Assembly: GCA_035760965.1 (NCBI GenBank)
Contig: DASTRY010000038.1
Span: 1-46,413, forward strand
DNA: 46,413 bases
Source of the DNA: JADGHX01 sp035760965
GTDB taxonomy: Bacteria; Pseudomonadota; Gammaproteobacteria; Steroidobacterales; Steroidobacteraceae
Direction: 5' to 3'
Part shown: positions 15,433 to 22,852 of the stretch, in pieces
Layout: every line of letters starts with the position of its first letter
Position numbering within the stretch: the stretch's first letter is position 1
The notes under the pieces: model-generated
The model's database searches: none
Seen by the model: only the letters and a program-made list of their open reading frames with translations
What the model was told of the DNA's origin: nothing
Program-made: the position numbers and the translations under genes

Positions 15433-15965
15433 CGCAGCCTGCTCAGTATGGCCTGCTCGCCGAATTCCGCTCGGCGGAGCATCTCGTCGAAGCGGTGAAG
15501 CGCACGCGCGCCGCGGGCTATCGCGACATCGCGGCGTACTCGCCGTTCCCCGTGGAAGGGCTGGCGGACGCGCTCGGCATCAAGCGCACCTGCGTGCCGC
15601 TCGTGACGTTGTTGGGCGGTCTGATCGGCGGCGCCGGCACGTACTTCATGCTCTGGTACTCGTCCGTCATCAACTACCCGATCAATTCAGGCGCGCGGCC
15701 GCTGCACAGCTGGCCCGCGTTCGTGCCGCCGACGTTCGAGCTCGCGGTGCTAGGCGCGGCGCTTGCGGCGTTCTTCGCGTTTCTGTTCGCAAGTGGGCTG
15801 CCGCGCCTGCATCACCCGATCTTCAACGCGCGCGACTTCGATCTCGCCTCGCGCAACCGCTTCTTTCTCTGCATCGAGTGCCGCGATCCGCACTTCGACG
15901 ATTCGCGGACGCACGACTTCCTGCGCTCGCTCGACCCGATGCGGCTGGTGCCCGTGCCATGGTGA
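15429..15965 (+). CDS. actD: Alternative complex III subunit ActD (DUF3341)
   Basis: The 178-residue protein matches DUF3341: an N-terminal soluble ferredoxin-like fold (QYGLLAEFRSAEHLVEAVKRTRAAGY), then two transmembrane helices around residues 57-77 and 100-120, the second followed by LPRLHHPIFN, and a short tail with FFLCIECRDPHFD. It is a structural membrane subunit of the complex with no cofactor. It starts with a GTG whose bases overlap the actC stop (GTGA), and its end overlaps actE by 7 bases. The frame remains open upstream, but that stretch is only the reading opposite the end of actC. Confidence 0.9.
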   Translation: MTQPAQYGLLAEFRSAEHLVEAVKRTRAAGYRDIAAYSPFPVEGLADALGIKRTCVPLVTLLGGLIGGAGTYFMLWYSSVINYPINSGARPLHSWPAFVPPTFELAVLGAALAAFFAFLFASGLPRLHHPIFNARDFDLASRNRFFLCIECRDPHFDDSRTHDFLRSLDPMRLVPVPW

Positions 15966-16657
15966 TCCGAAGCCGCGCCGTGTCGCTCGCGTGCGCGCTC
16001 GGCGCGCTCGCTCTGCTCGCAGGATGCGAGCAGCAGATGGCGAACATGTATCAGCAGCCGAAGCTGAAGCCGCTTCAGGAAAGTCCGCTGTGGCCCGACG
16101 GGCGCGCATCCCGACCGCTCGAGCCGTACACGATTGTGTACAGCGGCGGCGCGTTCGCGGATTCATCGAGCGGCCGTCTGCAAATCGCGCCGCTGCCCAC
16201 TGAGGTGCCGCCGACCTTGCCCGTCAACGCAGAAGGTGAGCCCAAGATCGCCGCCCGTTCCGGCCCGGTCGCCGAGACGAATGCGACGAATCCGCTGCCG
16301 CGTACATTGGCGGTACTGAAGCGCGGGCAGGAGCGCTTCGGAATCTTCTGCGCGCCCTGTCATGGCTTTGCCGGACATGGCGACGGCATGGTGGCGCGGC
16401 GCGGCTTCCCGAATCCGCCGTCGTATCACATCGACCGGCTGCGCAACGCGCCGGATGCGCACTTCTTCGACGTGATCACGAACGGGTACGGTGCGATGTA
16501 TCCGTATGCTGATCGCGTTCCGCCCAACGACCGGTGGGCGATCGTCGCGTACATCCGCGCCTTGCAGCTCAGTCAGCACGCCACGCTCGACGCAGTACCG
16601 GAGACGCAGCGACGAGCGCTCGAGCAGTCCTCCGGCGACGCCGGAGTTGCGCCATGA
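15959..16657 (+). CDS. actE: Alternative complex III subunit ActE, monoheme cytochrome c lipoprotein
   Basis: The 232-residue lipoprotein has signal residues 1-22 and a lipobox LLAGC with lipidated C23. It binds one c-type heme at CAPCH and has a plausible methionine ligand in the GAMYPYADRV segment. The conserved PLWPDGRASRP early in the mature part and RWAIVAYIRALQ near the end are family hallmarks. Anchored on the periplasmic face, it is a likely exit point for electrons towards the caa3 oxidase. The start overlaps actD by 7 bases; an adjacent in-frame GTG at 15962 is a possible alternative. Confidence 0.93.
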   Translation: MVIRSRAVSLACALGALALLAGCEQQMANMYQQPKLKPLQESPLWPDGRASRPLEPYTIVYSGGAFADSSSGRLQIAPLPTEVPPTLPVNAEGEPKIAARSGPVAETNATNPLPRTLAVLKRGQERFGIFCAPCHGFAGHGDGMVARRGFPNPPSYHIDRLRNAPDAHFFDVITNGYGAMYPYADRVPPNDRWAIVAYIRALQLSQHATLDAVPETQRRALEQSSGDAGVAP

Positions 16658-17856
16658 ATCCGGCGCCCGGCCTGGACGACGTGCAGCGCCTGCAGCGAAT
16701 CTCGCGCGCGGCACTGATCGTCGGCGCAGTCTGCCTGCTCCCCTGCGCGCTGATCGTCGTCATCCAGCATCGCACGCCGCTCGAGCGCGACGTGATCGAG
16801 GGCTATCTCATCGCCTGGTGGTTCTTTGCAGGGATCTCCCTCGGAAGCCTCGCGACGATCATGGTCCACCATCTGACCGGCGGACGTTGGGGCCGGCACG
16901 TGGGACCGCCGCTCGAAGGGGCGATCCGTGCGCTTCCTCTGCTCGCGGTGCTGTTCGTGCCGCTGCTTTTCGGAGTGAGCGAGCTCTATCCGTGGGCCGA
17001 TCCGAAAGCCGTGCTCGACCCTTCGGTGGCCGAGACCGTGCGCAAGAAGAGCTGGTACCTGAACGAGCAATTCTTCCTGCTTCGCGCGGCCATCTACTTC
17101 ACGGCGTGGCTGTTGATCGCGGCGCGCCTCGGGCGGGCCTGGGCGCGGTACGGCGCGGATACGCCTCCCGCCGAGCAGCTTCGGCTGCGCGTCTGGAGCA
17201 CGGTGGGACTCCTTATATATGCGGTCACCGTGACGTTCGCGGCGGTCGACTGGATTATGTCACTCGTGCCGCAGTGGTACTCGACCACGTTCGGCCTGCT
17301 CACCGGCGTGGGCCAGAGCCTCTCCGGATTCGCGTTCGGTATCGTCGGGGCGAGCTTGCTGCCGCAGCTGCGCGCACGCGCTCAGCGCGCCCCACCGCAC
17401 GAGCTCAACGACCTCGGCAATCTCATGCTGATGTTCGTGATGCTATGGGCGTACCTCGCCTACACCGAATATCTCATCATCTGGGCGGAAGACCTGCGGC
17501 ACGAGAATGCGTGGCACCTGCCGCGCATCGAGACGAGCTGGCGGTGGGTCGGCGTGTTCCTGATCGTATTCGAGTTCGCACTGCCGTTCTTCGTGCTGCT
17601 GTTTCGGGACGCGAAGCGCCGCGTGCCCTTCATGCTCGCGCTCGGTTGCGGCCTGCTCTTTGCGCATTGGGTCGACAGCGTGTGGGTCGTCTCGCCGTCG
17701 CTGCATCCCCAAGGGATCACGCTTCACTGGCCCATCGTCGTGGCGTCGCTCGGTGTCGGCGGATTGTGGCTCGCGAATGTCGCGTGGCTCGTGGCACAGG
17801 GACCGAGCGTCGCGTCCGCCGAGCTGTCGGACACTCCGGAGGCCGAGCATGGCTGA
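16654..17856 (+). CDS. actF: Alternative complex III subunit ActF, second NrfD-like membrane protein
   Basis: This 400-residue integral membrane protein has about ten helices and is the paralogue of ActC in alternative complex III. Features include IEGYLIAWWFFAGISLGSLA near the start, WYLNEQFFLLRAAIYF, DWIMSLVPQWYSTTFG and a conserved polar run YLAYTEYLIIWAEDLRHE inside the membrane region. The periplasmic WVVSPSLHPQG stretch late in the protein is also typical. It overlaps actE by ATGA at its start and the next gene by 8 bases at its end. It helps form the proton path and dimer contacts, and by family knowledge carries no redox cofactor. Confidence 0.92.
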   Translation: MNPAPGLDDVQRLQRISRAALIVGAVCLLPCALIVVIQHRTPLERDVIEGYLIAWWFFAGISLGSLATIMVHHLTGGRWGRHVGPPLEGAIRALPLLAVLFVPLLFGVSELYPWADPKAVLDPSVAETVRKKSWYLNEQFFLLRAAIYFTAWLLIAARLGRAWARYGADTPPAEQLRLRVWSTVGLLIYAVTVTFAAVDWIMSLVPQWYSTTFGLLTGVGQSLSGFAFGIVGASLLPQLRARAQRAPPHELNDLGNLMLMFVMLWAYLAYTEYLIIWAEDLRHENAWHLPRIETSWRWVGVFLIVFEFALPFFVLLFRDAKRRVPFMLALGCGLLFAHWVDSVWVVSPSLHPQGITLHWPIVVASLGVGGLWLANVAWLVAQGPSVASAELSDTPEAEHG

Positions 17857-18364
17857 GGGCGCGCCGGCTGCCGCAGTCCAACGCGGGTACGAAAGCTCAC
17901 GCGTGGCATCGCGCCGCATACTGCGGATCGGCGCGGGACTGGTCGGCGTCATTCTGCTCGTTTGTCTGGCTGCCTACGGGCTGCTCTATGGGTTAGGCAG
18001 CGGCGTCATCCGCGGCTGGGTGCAGCCGTCGATCGATGCGCGCGCCGTGCCGCCCGCGCCGCGTCTCGAAACCGAGCCGGCGGCGACGCTGCCCGGATAT
18101 CTCCGCGAGCAGCAAGCGCGCTTGCATCGCTATCGATGGGTCGATCGCGAGGCCGGCATCGTGCAGATCCCGATCGAGCGCGCGATGCAGATCCTCGCGA
18201 CGGACGGGGACGGAGCAAGTGCGCCGAGCCCGGTCGGCAAGGACGACGCTGCGAGTCCGCGAGCGCCGGCGAGAGCGGCTGCGAACCAGGCGGGCACACG
18301 GCATCCATCGACCAGTGCGATCAGCGCTGCGGCCGTGAACAAACCAGCCGGAGCAGCGCAGTGA
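17849..18364 (+). CDS. Small single-helix membrane protein between actF and sco
   Basis: I cannot name this 171-residue protein. It has a basic N-terminus, one transmembrane helix (about residues 27-49) and a periplasmic domain. That domain holds a compact block: PRLETEPAATLPGYL, then RLHRYRWVDREAGIVQIPIERAMQIL. The last 60 residues are low-complexity Ala/Pro/Ser. I recall the block, especially WVDR..GIV.IPI.RAM, from short proteins encoded in other act/caa3 clusters, which suggests a conserved partner. The gene overlaps actF and sco by 8 and 4 bases, so it is made together with both. A role in holding complex III and the oxidase together, or in copper or heme delivery, is only inference. Confidence 0.8.
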   Translation: MAEGAPAAAVQRGYESSRVASRRILRIGAGLVGVILLVCLAAYGLLYGLGSGVIRGWVQPSIDARAVPPAPRLETEPAATLPGYLREQQARLHRYRWVDREAGIVQIPIERAMQILATDGDGASAPSPVGKDDAASPRAPARAAANQAGTRHPSTSAISAAAVNKPAGAAQ

Positions 18365-19245
18365 TCCGGCGCCTCGCACGAGCATCGCCGTACGTTCGCG
18401 CGCTGCGACGTCTGCTTCGGCCGCTGGCGCACGGTGCCGCAGCGCTGCTTCTGATGCTGGCACCGGTCGCGAGCACGGCACTCGCGCGAGACGTTGCCAC
18501 GCGCGCGCACGACCCTGCACGTGATGTCGGCTTCGATCAGCGCCTCGGCGTGCGCGTGCCGCTGCAGGCGTGGTTTCGCGACGCGAACGGTCGTGTCGTG
18601 CGGCTCGGCGATTTGGTGGGCAAGCGGCCCGCCGTGCTCGTCATGACGTACTACGAGTGCCCGAATCTCTGCACGCTCGTGTTGAACGGTCTCGTCTCCG
18701 GTCTGCGTCACGTCAGCTTCGACGCTGGGAAGCAGTTCGACGTCATCGCAATAAGCATCTCGCCTCGCGACACGCCGCAGCTCGCGCACGCGAAGAAGGC
18801 TGCCTATCTGGCAAGGTACGACCGCACGAACGCCGCGGGCGGCTGGCACTTCCTCACCGGAACGCCCGAGCAGATCGCAACCGTCTCGCGCAGCATTGGC
18901 TTCAGATACTTCTACGACGAGAACAGCCGGCAGTACGCGCACGCCGCCGGTATCGTCCTGCTCACGGCAGATGGCAGGATCGCGCGCTACATGCCGGGCG
19001 TCGCGTTCCCGCCGCAGGAGCTGCGGCTCGGTCTGGTCGAAGCTTCGTCCGATCGCATCGGAACGCTCACCGATCGGCTCTGGCTGCTCTGCTATCACTA
19101 CGACCCGTCGACCGGCCGCTACAGCTTGCTCGTCGAAGCCATTCTGCGACTCGCAGGACTTGCGACGGTCGCATCGCTGGGCGGCTTGATCCTGCTGCTC
19201 CTCTGGCGCGAACGCGCGCGACGGCGCGCGGCGAGCACGCCGTGA
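18361..19245 (+). CDS. SCO1/SenC copper chaperone for cytochrome oxidase
   Basis: The 294-residue thioredoxin-fold protein should deliver copper to, or reduce, the CuA site of subunit II. The copper-binding residues are present: C100 and C104 in YECPNLC, and H193 in QYAHAAG. There is a signal or anchor near residues 26-42 and a second transmembrane helix near the C-terminus (about residues 265-287), so the domain faces the periplasm between two anchors. This two-anchor form is common for SCO proteins in act/caa3 clusters. Start and stop overlap the neighbouring genes by GTGA in both cases. Its place just ahead of coxB fits a role in CuA maturation. Confidence 0.92.
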   Translation: MIRRLARASPYVRALRRLLRPLAHGAAALLLMLAPVASTALARDVATRAHDPARDVGFDQRLGVRVPLQAWFRDANGRVVRLGDLVGKRPAVLVMTYYECPNLCTLVLNGLVSGLRHVSFDAGKQFDVIAISISPRDTPQLAHAKKAAYLARYDRTNAAGGWHFLTGTPEQIATVSRSIGFRYFYDENSRQYAHAAGIVLLTADGRIARYMPGVAFPPQELRLGLVEASSDRIGTLTDRLWLLCYHYDPSTGRYSLLVEAILRLAGLATVASLGGLILLLLWRERARRRAASTP

Positions 19246-20201
19246 ACGCCCTGTTTCCCTGGACACCGGCCGCATCGCCGCTCGCCGGCAAGGTGGACGT
19301 CCTGCTGGGGGCTCTCACCGCGCTCACCGGTGGTGTGGCCGTGACGATCATCGCGCTCATCATCGTGTTCTGCCTGCGCTATCGCCACAACACCAAGGCC
19401 GATCGCACACGCGCCCCGGCGGATCAGCGACACCGCGCCACGCGACGCATCGAGCTGGCCTGGACGATCATCCCGTTGCTGCTGTTCCTCGGCGTCTTCG
19501 TGTGGGCGGCGGATCTCTACTACCAGCAGCACGCGCCTCCTCCGGATGCGCAGCAAGTGTTCATCGTCGCGAAGCAGTGGATGTGGAAGGTTCAACACGC
19601 CGACGGCCGACGCGAGATCGACCAGTTGCACGTGCCGCGCGGCTATCCGATCAAGCTGGTGATGACGTCGCAAGACGTGATCCACAGCTTCTTCGTCCCC
19701 GCGTTCCGTACCAAACAGGACGTGCTTCCAGGCCGGTACACGACACTGTGGTTCACCGCGGAGCGTGCCGGGCGCTTCCACCTGTTCTGCACCGAGTACT
19801 GCGGCACCGATCACTCGCGCATGACCGGTGACATCGTCGTCATGGAACCCGAGGAGTACACGCGCTGGCTCGCCTCCGGGCCCGCGCAGCAAACGCTCGC
19901 CGCGCGCGGAGAACAGCTGTTCCGCACGCTCGGCTGCAGCGGCTGCCATGGCGCGTCCGCGACCGTGCACGCGCCGCCTCTCGAATCGCTCTACGGCCGC
20001 CCGGTCGCGCTCGCAAGCGGTGGCACCGTGATCGCCGACGAGCTCTACATCCGCGATTCGATCCTGATTCCGACGAAGGACGTCGCCGCCGGCTACTCGC
20101 CCATCATGCCGTCCTTCGCCGGACAGGTGAGCGAAGAGCAGATTCTCGAGCTCATCGCGTACATCGAGTCGCTGCGCGACTCGCAAGGCTCGCCGCCATG
20201 A
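19242..20201 (+). CDS. coxB: Cytochrome c oxidase subunit II with fused cytochrome c (caa3 type)
   Basis: The 319-residue subunit has two transmembrane helices (about residues 24-45 and 70-92), a cupredoxin domain and a C-terminal cytochrome c domain. CuA ligands are visible: H148, then C183, E185, C187, H191 and M194 in the CTEYCGTDHSRM run. The single heme is at CSGCH (C232-H236), with a likely Met ligand in IMPSF. The fused heme domain defines a caa3 oxidase, able to take electrons directly from complex III or ActE. The N-terminus has no separate cleavable signal. It begins with GTG overlapping the sco stop and ends with ATGA overlapping coxA. Confidence 0.95.
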   Translation: MNALFPWTPAASPLAGKVDVLLGALTALTGGVAVTIIALIIVFCLRYRHNTKADRTRAPADQRHRATRRIELAWTIIPLLLFLGVFVWAADLYYQQHAPPPDAQQVFIVAKQWMWKVQHADGRREIDQLHVPRGYPIKLVMTSQDVIHSFFVPAFRTKQDVLPGRYTTLWFTAERAGRFHLFCTEYCGTDHSRMTGDIVVMEPEEYTRWLASGPAQQTLAARGEQLFRTLGCSGCHGASATVHAPPLESLYGRPVALASGGTVIADELYIRDSILIPTKDVAAGYSPIMPSFAGQVSEEQILELIAYIESLRDSQGSPP

Positions 20202-21877
20202 ACACGATCGCCGCCCCGCTGCTGCCACCTTCGGAACGTCCGGACAGCTACCTGTCCGCCGGCTACTCGGTGCGCTCCTGGCTGCTCACGCACGATCACA
20301 AGCGCATCGCCATTCTGTTCGCGGTGTCGATCACGCTGCTGTTCTTCGTCGGCGGCACGGCCGCGGCGCTCATCCGGATCGAGCTCATCACGCCGGCCGG
20401 CGATCTGGTCTCGGCCGAGACGTACAACAAGCTCTTCACCATGCACGGCGTGATCATGGTGTGGTTCTTCCTGATCCCGTCCATCCCCGCCACGCTCGGC
20501 AATTTCCTGATCCCGCTCATGATCGGCGCGCGCGATCTCGCCTTCCCGCGCCTGAACCTCTTGAGCTGGTATCTCTACCTCGCCGGCGCCGTCGTCACGA
20601 TCGGTGCGCTGCTCGCCGGCGGGGTCGACACGGGCTGGACGTTCTACACGCCGTTCTCGACGCTGTTCTCGAACACCTACGTCATTGCGGCGGTGGCGGG
20701 CGTCTTCATCGTCGGTTTCTCGTCGATCCTGACCGGGCTCAACATCATCGTCACGGTGCACGAGCTGCGCGCGCCGGGCATGACGTGGTTTCGCTTGCCG
20801 CTCTTCGTCTGGGCGATCTACGCGACCTCGGTCATCCTCGTGCTCGCCACGCCCGTGCTGGCCATGACGCTCAGCCTCATGGCGTTCGAGCGCATCTTCC
20901 GCATCGGCATCTTCGATCCGCAGCTCGGCGGTGATCCGCTGCTGTTCCAGCATCTGTTCTGGTTCTACTCCCACCCCGCGGTGTACATCATGGTGCTCCC
21001 GGGCATGGGAGTCGTCAGCGAGATCATCACGTGCTTCGCGCGCAAGCGGATCTTCGGCTATCGCATGATGGCCTACGCCATTCTCGCCATCGCGGTCATC
21101 GGTTTCCTCGTGTGGGGCCATCACATGTTCGTGTCCGGGCAGTCGGTGTACGCGGGCATGGTGTTCTCGGTGCTGAGCTACCTCGTCGCGATCCCTTCCG
21201 CGATCAAGGTCTTCAACTGGACCGCGACGCTCTACAAGGGCTCGATTCATTTCGAGGCGCCCATGCTGTACACGCTCGGTTTCGTCGGGCTGTTCATGCT
21301 CGGCGGGCTGACCGGCCTCTTTCTCGCCGCGCTCGCGCTCGACGTGCATCTGACCGATACGTACTTCGTCATCGCGCATTTCCACTACATCATGGTGGGC
21401 GGCACGGTGCTTGCGTATCTCGGCGGCATTCACTACTGGTGGCCCAAGATCACCGGACGGCTCTACTCGGACGCGTGGGCGCGCTTCGCGGCCATCCTGA
21501 TATTCGCGGGGTTCAACCTGACGTTCTTCCCGCAGTATCTGCTCGGCGTCGCGGGCATGCCGCGCCGGTATCACGAGTACGCGCCGGAGTTCCAGGTGCT
21601 GCACGTGCTCTCGTCGGCCGGCGCGTCGGTGCTCGCGCTGGGCTTTCTGTTGCCGCCTGTCTATCTGCTGTGGTCGCTCCGCCGAGGCGAGCACGCGACC
21701 GCAAACCCCTGGAATGCCAGCGGCCTCGAGTGGCGCACGAGCTCTCCTCCGCCCCAAGAGAACTTCAAGGAGATACCGGTGGTCACCGGGCCGCCGTACG
21801 ACTACTCGCCGCAAGAAGGCGATTCGATGTTCGGGCAAGAAGCCCGCGAGCTCGGCGCCTCCGCGTCACGGTCCTGA
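20198..21877 (+). CDS. coxA: Cytochrome c oxidase subunit I (A2-type heme-copper oxidase)
   Basis: The 559-residue catalytic subunit reduces O2 to water and pumps protons. Ligands are in place: H83 and H396 for the low-spin heme, H394 for heme a3, and H259, H308 and H309 for CuB. Y263, in HPAVY, is the cross-linked tyrosine. The motif before it is YSHP rather than the glutamate-containing form of mitochondrial-like A1 enzymes. This marks the A2 subfamily, where the Tyr-Ser pair replaces the D-channel glutamate, as in Thermus and Rhodothermus caa3. About twelve core helices are present without a fused subunit III. Starts with ATGA overlap. Confidence 0.95.
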   Translation: MNTIAAPLLPPSERPDSYLSAGYSVRSWLLTHDHKRIAILFAVSITLLFFVGGTAAALIRIELITPAGDLVSAETYNKLFTMHGVIMVWFFLIPSIPATLGNFLIPLMIGARDLAFPRLNLLSWYLYLAGAVVTIGALLAGGVDTGWTFYTPFSTLFSNTYVIAAVAGVFIVGFSSILTGLNIIVTVHELRAPGMTWFRLPLFVWAIYATSVILVLATPVLAMTLSLMAFERIFRIGIFDPQLGGDPLLFQHLFWFYSHPAVYIMVLPGMGVVSEIITCFARKRIFGYRMMAYAILAIAVIGFLVWGHHMFVSGQSVYAGMVFSVLSYLVAIPSAIKVFNWTATLYKGSIHFEAPMLYTLGFVGLFMLGGLTGLFLAALALDVHLTDTYFVIAHFHYIMVGGTVLAYLGGIHYWWPKITGRLYSDAWARFAAILIFAGFNLTFFPQYLLGVAGMPRRYHEYAPEFQVLHVLSSAGASVLALGFLLPPVYLLWSLRRGEHATANPWNASGLEWRTSSPPPQENFKEIPVVTGPPYDYSPQEGDSMFGQEARELGASASRS

Positions 21878-21887
21878 GCACGATGTC

Positions 21888-22502
21888 ATGAGCGGCATCG
21901 CTGAACAGTTCGAGGACGTGCGGCAGCAGGAACAGTCCGCACATCTCGGCATGTGGGTATTCCTCGCAACCGAAGTGCTGTTCTTCGGCGTGCTCTTCTT
22001 CGTGTACTCGGTGATGCGTGCACGGTATCCGGCGGACTTCGCGGCCGCCAGCCGCCACACCGACGTCGCGGTGGGCACGATCAACACGGCCATTCTCCTG
22101 ACCAGCAGTTTCACGGTCGCGCTGGCCGTGCGCGCGAGCCAAATGCAGGCGGTGCGTCTCACGCGTCGGTGGCTGTGGGTCACCGCTGCGCTCGGAGCCG
22201 TGTTCCTCGCGCTGAAAGGCTACGAGTACTACAAGGACTATTCGGAGCATCTCATACCGGCATTCCGCTTCAGCTTCGAGGCCGCGCATGCGCGCGGCGC
22301 GGAGGTCTTCTTCGCGCTGTACTTCGCGACGACCGGTTTGCACGCCGTGCACCTCTGCATCGGCATCGCCGTTGTGCTGCTCATTGCGCGCAATGCGGCC
22401 CGCAACGAGCACGCCGTCGAGGTGGGCGGCCTCTACTGGCACTTCGTCGACATCGTCTGGATCTTTCTCTATCCCCTGCTCTACCTGGTCTCACGAGCAT
22501 GA
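21888..22502 (+). CDS. coxC: Cytochrome c oxidase subunit III
   Basis: The 204-residue membrane protein of about five helices matches the short bacterial form of subunit III. The signatures HLGMWVFLATEVLFFG near the start, LKGYEYYKDY in the middle and TGLHAVHLCIG followed by LYWHFVDIVWIFLYPLLYL at the end are all present. It stabilises subunit I and its proton uptake. The start lies 10 bases after coxA, and the stop overlaps coxD by ATGA. The short length, lacking the first two helices, is normal for caa3-type enzymes. Confidence 0.94.
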   Translation: MSGIAEQFEDVRQQEQSAHLGMWVFLATEVLFFGVLFFVYSVMRARYPADFAAASRHTDVAVGTINTAILLTSSFTVALAVRASQMQAVRLTRRWLWVTAALGAVFLALKGYEYYKDYSEHLIPAFRFSFEAAHARGAEVFFALYFATTGLHAVHLCIGIAVVLLIARNAARNEHAVEVGGLYWHFVDIVWIFLYPLLYLVSRA

Positions 22503-22771
22503 AACCCGCAGCGTTTCGCACTTACCTCTGGACCTGGCTCGCGTTGCTGGCGCTGCTCGCGCTGACGTTCGGCAGCGCCTATGTGCACATGGGCACGTTC
22601 AACCTGGTGGTAAACCTTGCCATCGCTGTGCTCAAGACGTTGCTCGTGATGATCGTGTTCATGGATCTGGCGCGGAGCACGTCGCTCGTGCGCCTCGCTG
22701 CCGCTGCAGGCTTCTTCTGGCTCGCATTGCTCGCAGGGCTCAGCCTGACGGACTTCCTGACGCGATCCTGA
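22499..22771 (+). CDS. coxD: Cytochrome c oxidase subunit IV-like small membrane protein
   Basis: The 90-residue protein has three predicted helices, with VVNLAIAVLKTLLVMIVFMDL as the most conserved part. It is the last gene of the act-cox operon and overlaps coxC by ATGA. The family (prokaryotic subunit IV, as in caa3 and bo3 oxidases) helps assembly of the CuB site and is not catalytic. A 20-bp palindrome follows its stop codon without a gap. The assignment rests on size, topology and gene order more than on sequence. Confidence 0.85.
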   Translation: MKPAAFRTYLWTWLALLALLALTFGSAYVHMGTFNLVVNLAIAVLKTLLVMIVFMDLARSTSLVRLAAAAGFFWLALLAGLSLTDFLTRS

Positions 22772-22791
22772 CGTTCAGTTCGAACTGAACG
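22772..22791. promoter_or_regulatory. Perfect 20-bp palindrome upstream of the PoxB-like gene
   Basis: CGTTCAGTTCGAACTGAACG is its own reverse complement. It starts at the base after the coxD stop and ends 61 bases before the PoxB-like ATG. It could fold into an 8-bp stem with a TCGA loop, but no T-run follows, so an operator is more likely than a terminator. A 17/20 copy lies at 9362-9381. The symmetry suits a TetR- or GntR-type dimer. No regulator gene is in the window. Confidence 0.6.
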
Positions 22792-22852
22792 CTCCAAACG
22801 CCCGCGGCATGGTCCTTGCGGCGGTTCACACGAAACCGAGAGGAACCGCAAC

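Noticed and set aside
20093..21838. 581-codon minus-strand open frame opposite coxA
   Set aside because: It is a charge-rich, repeat-like translation antisense to a fully conserved oxidase subunit.
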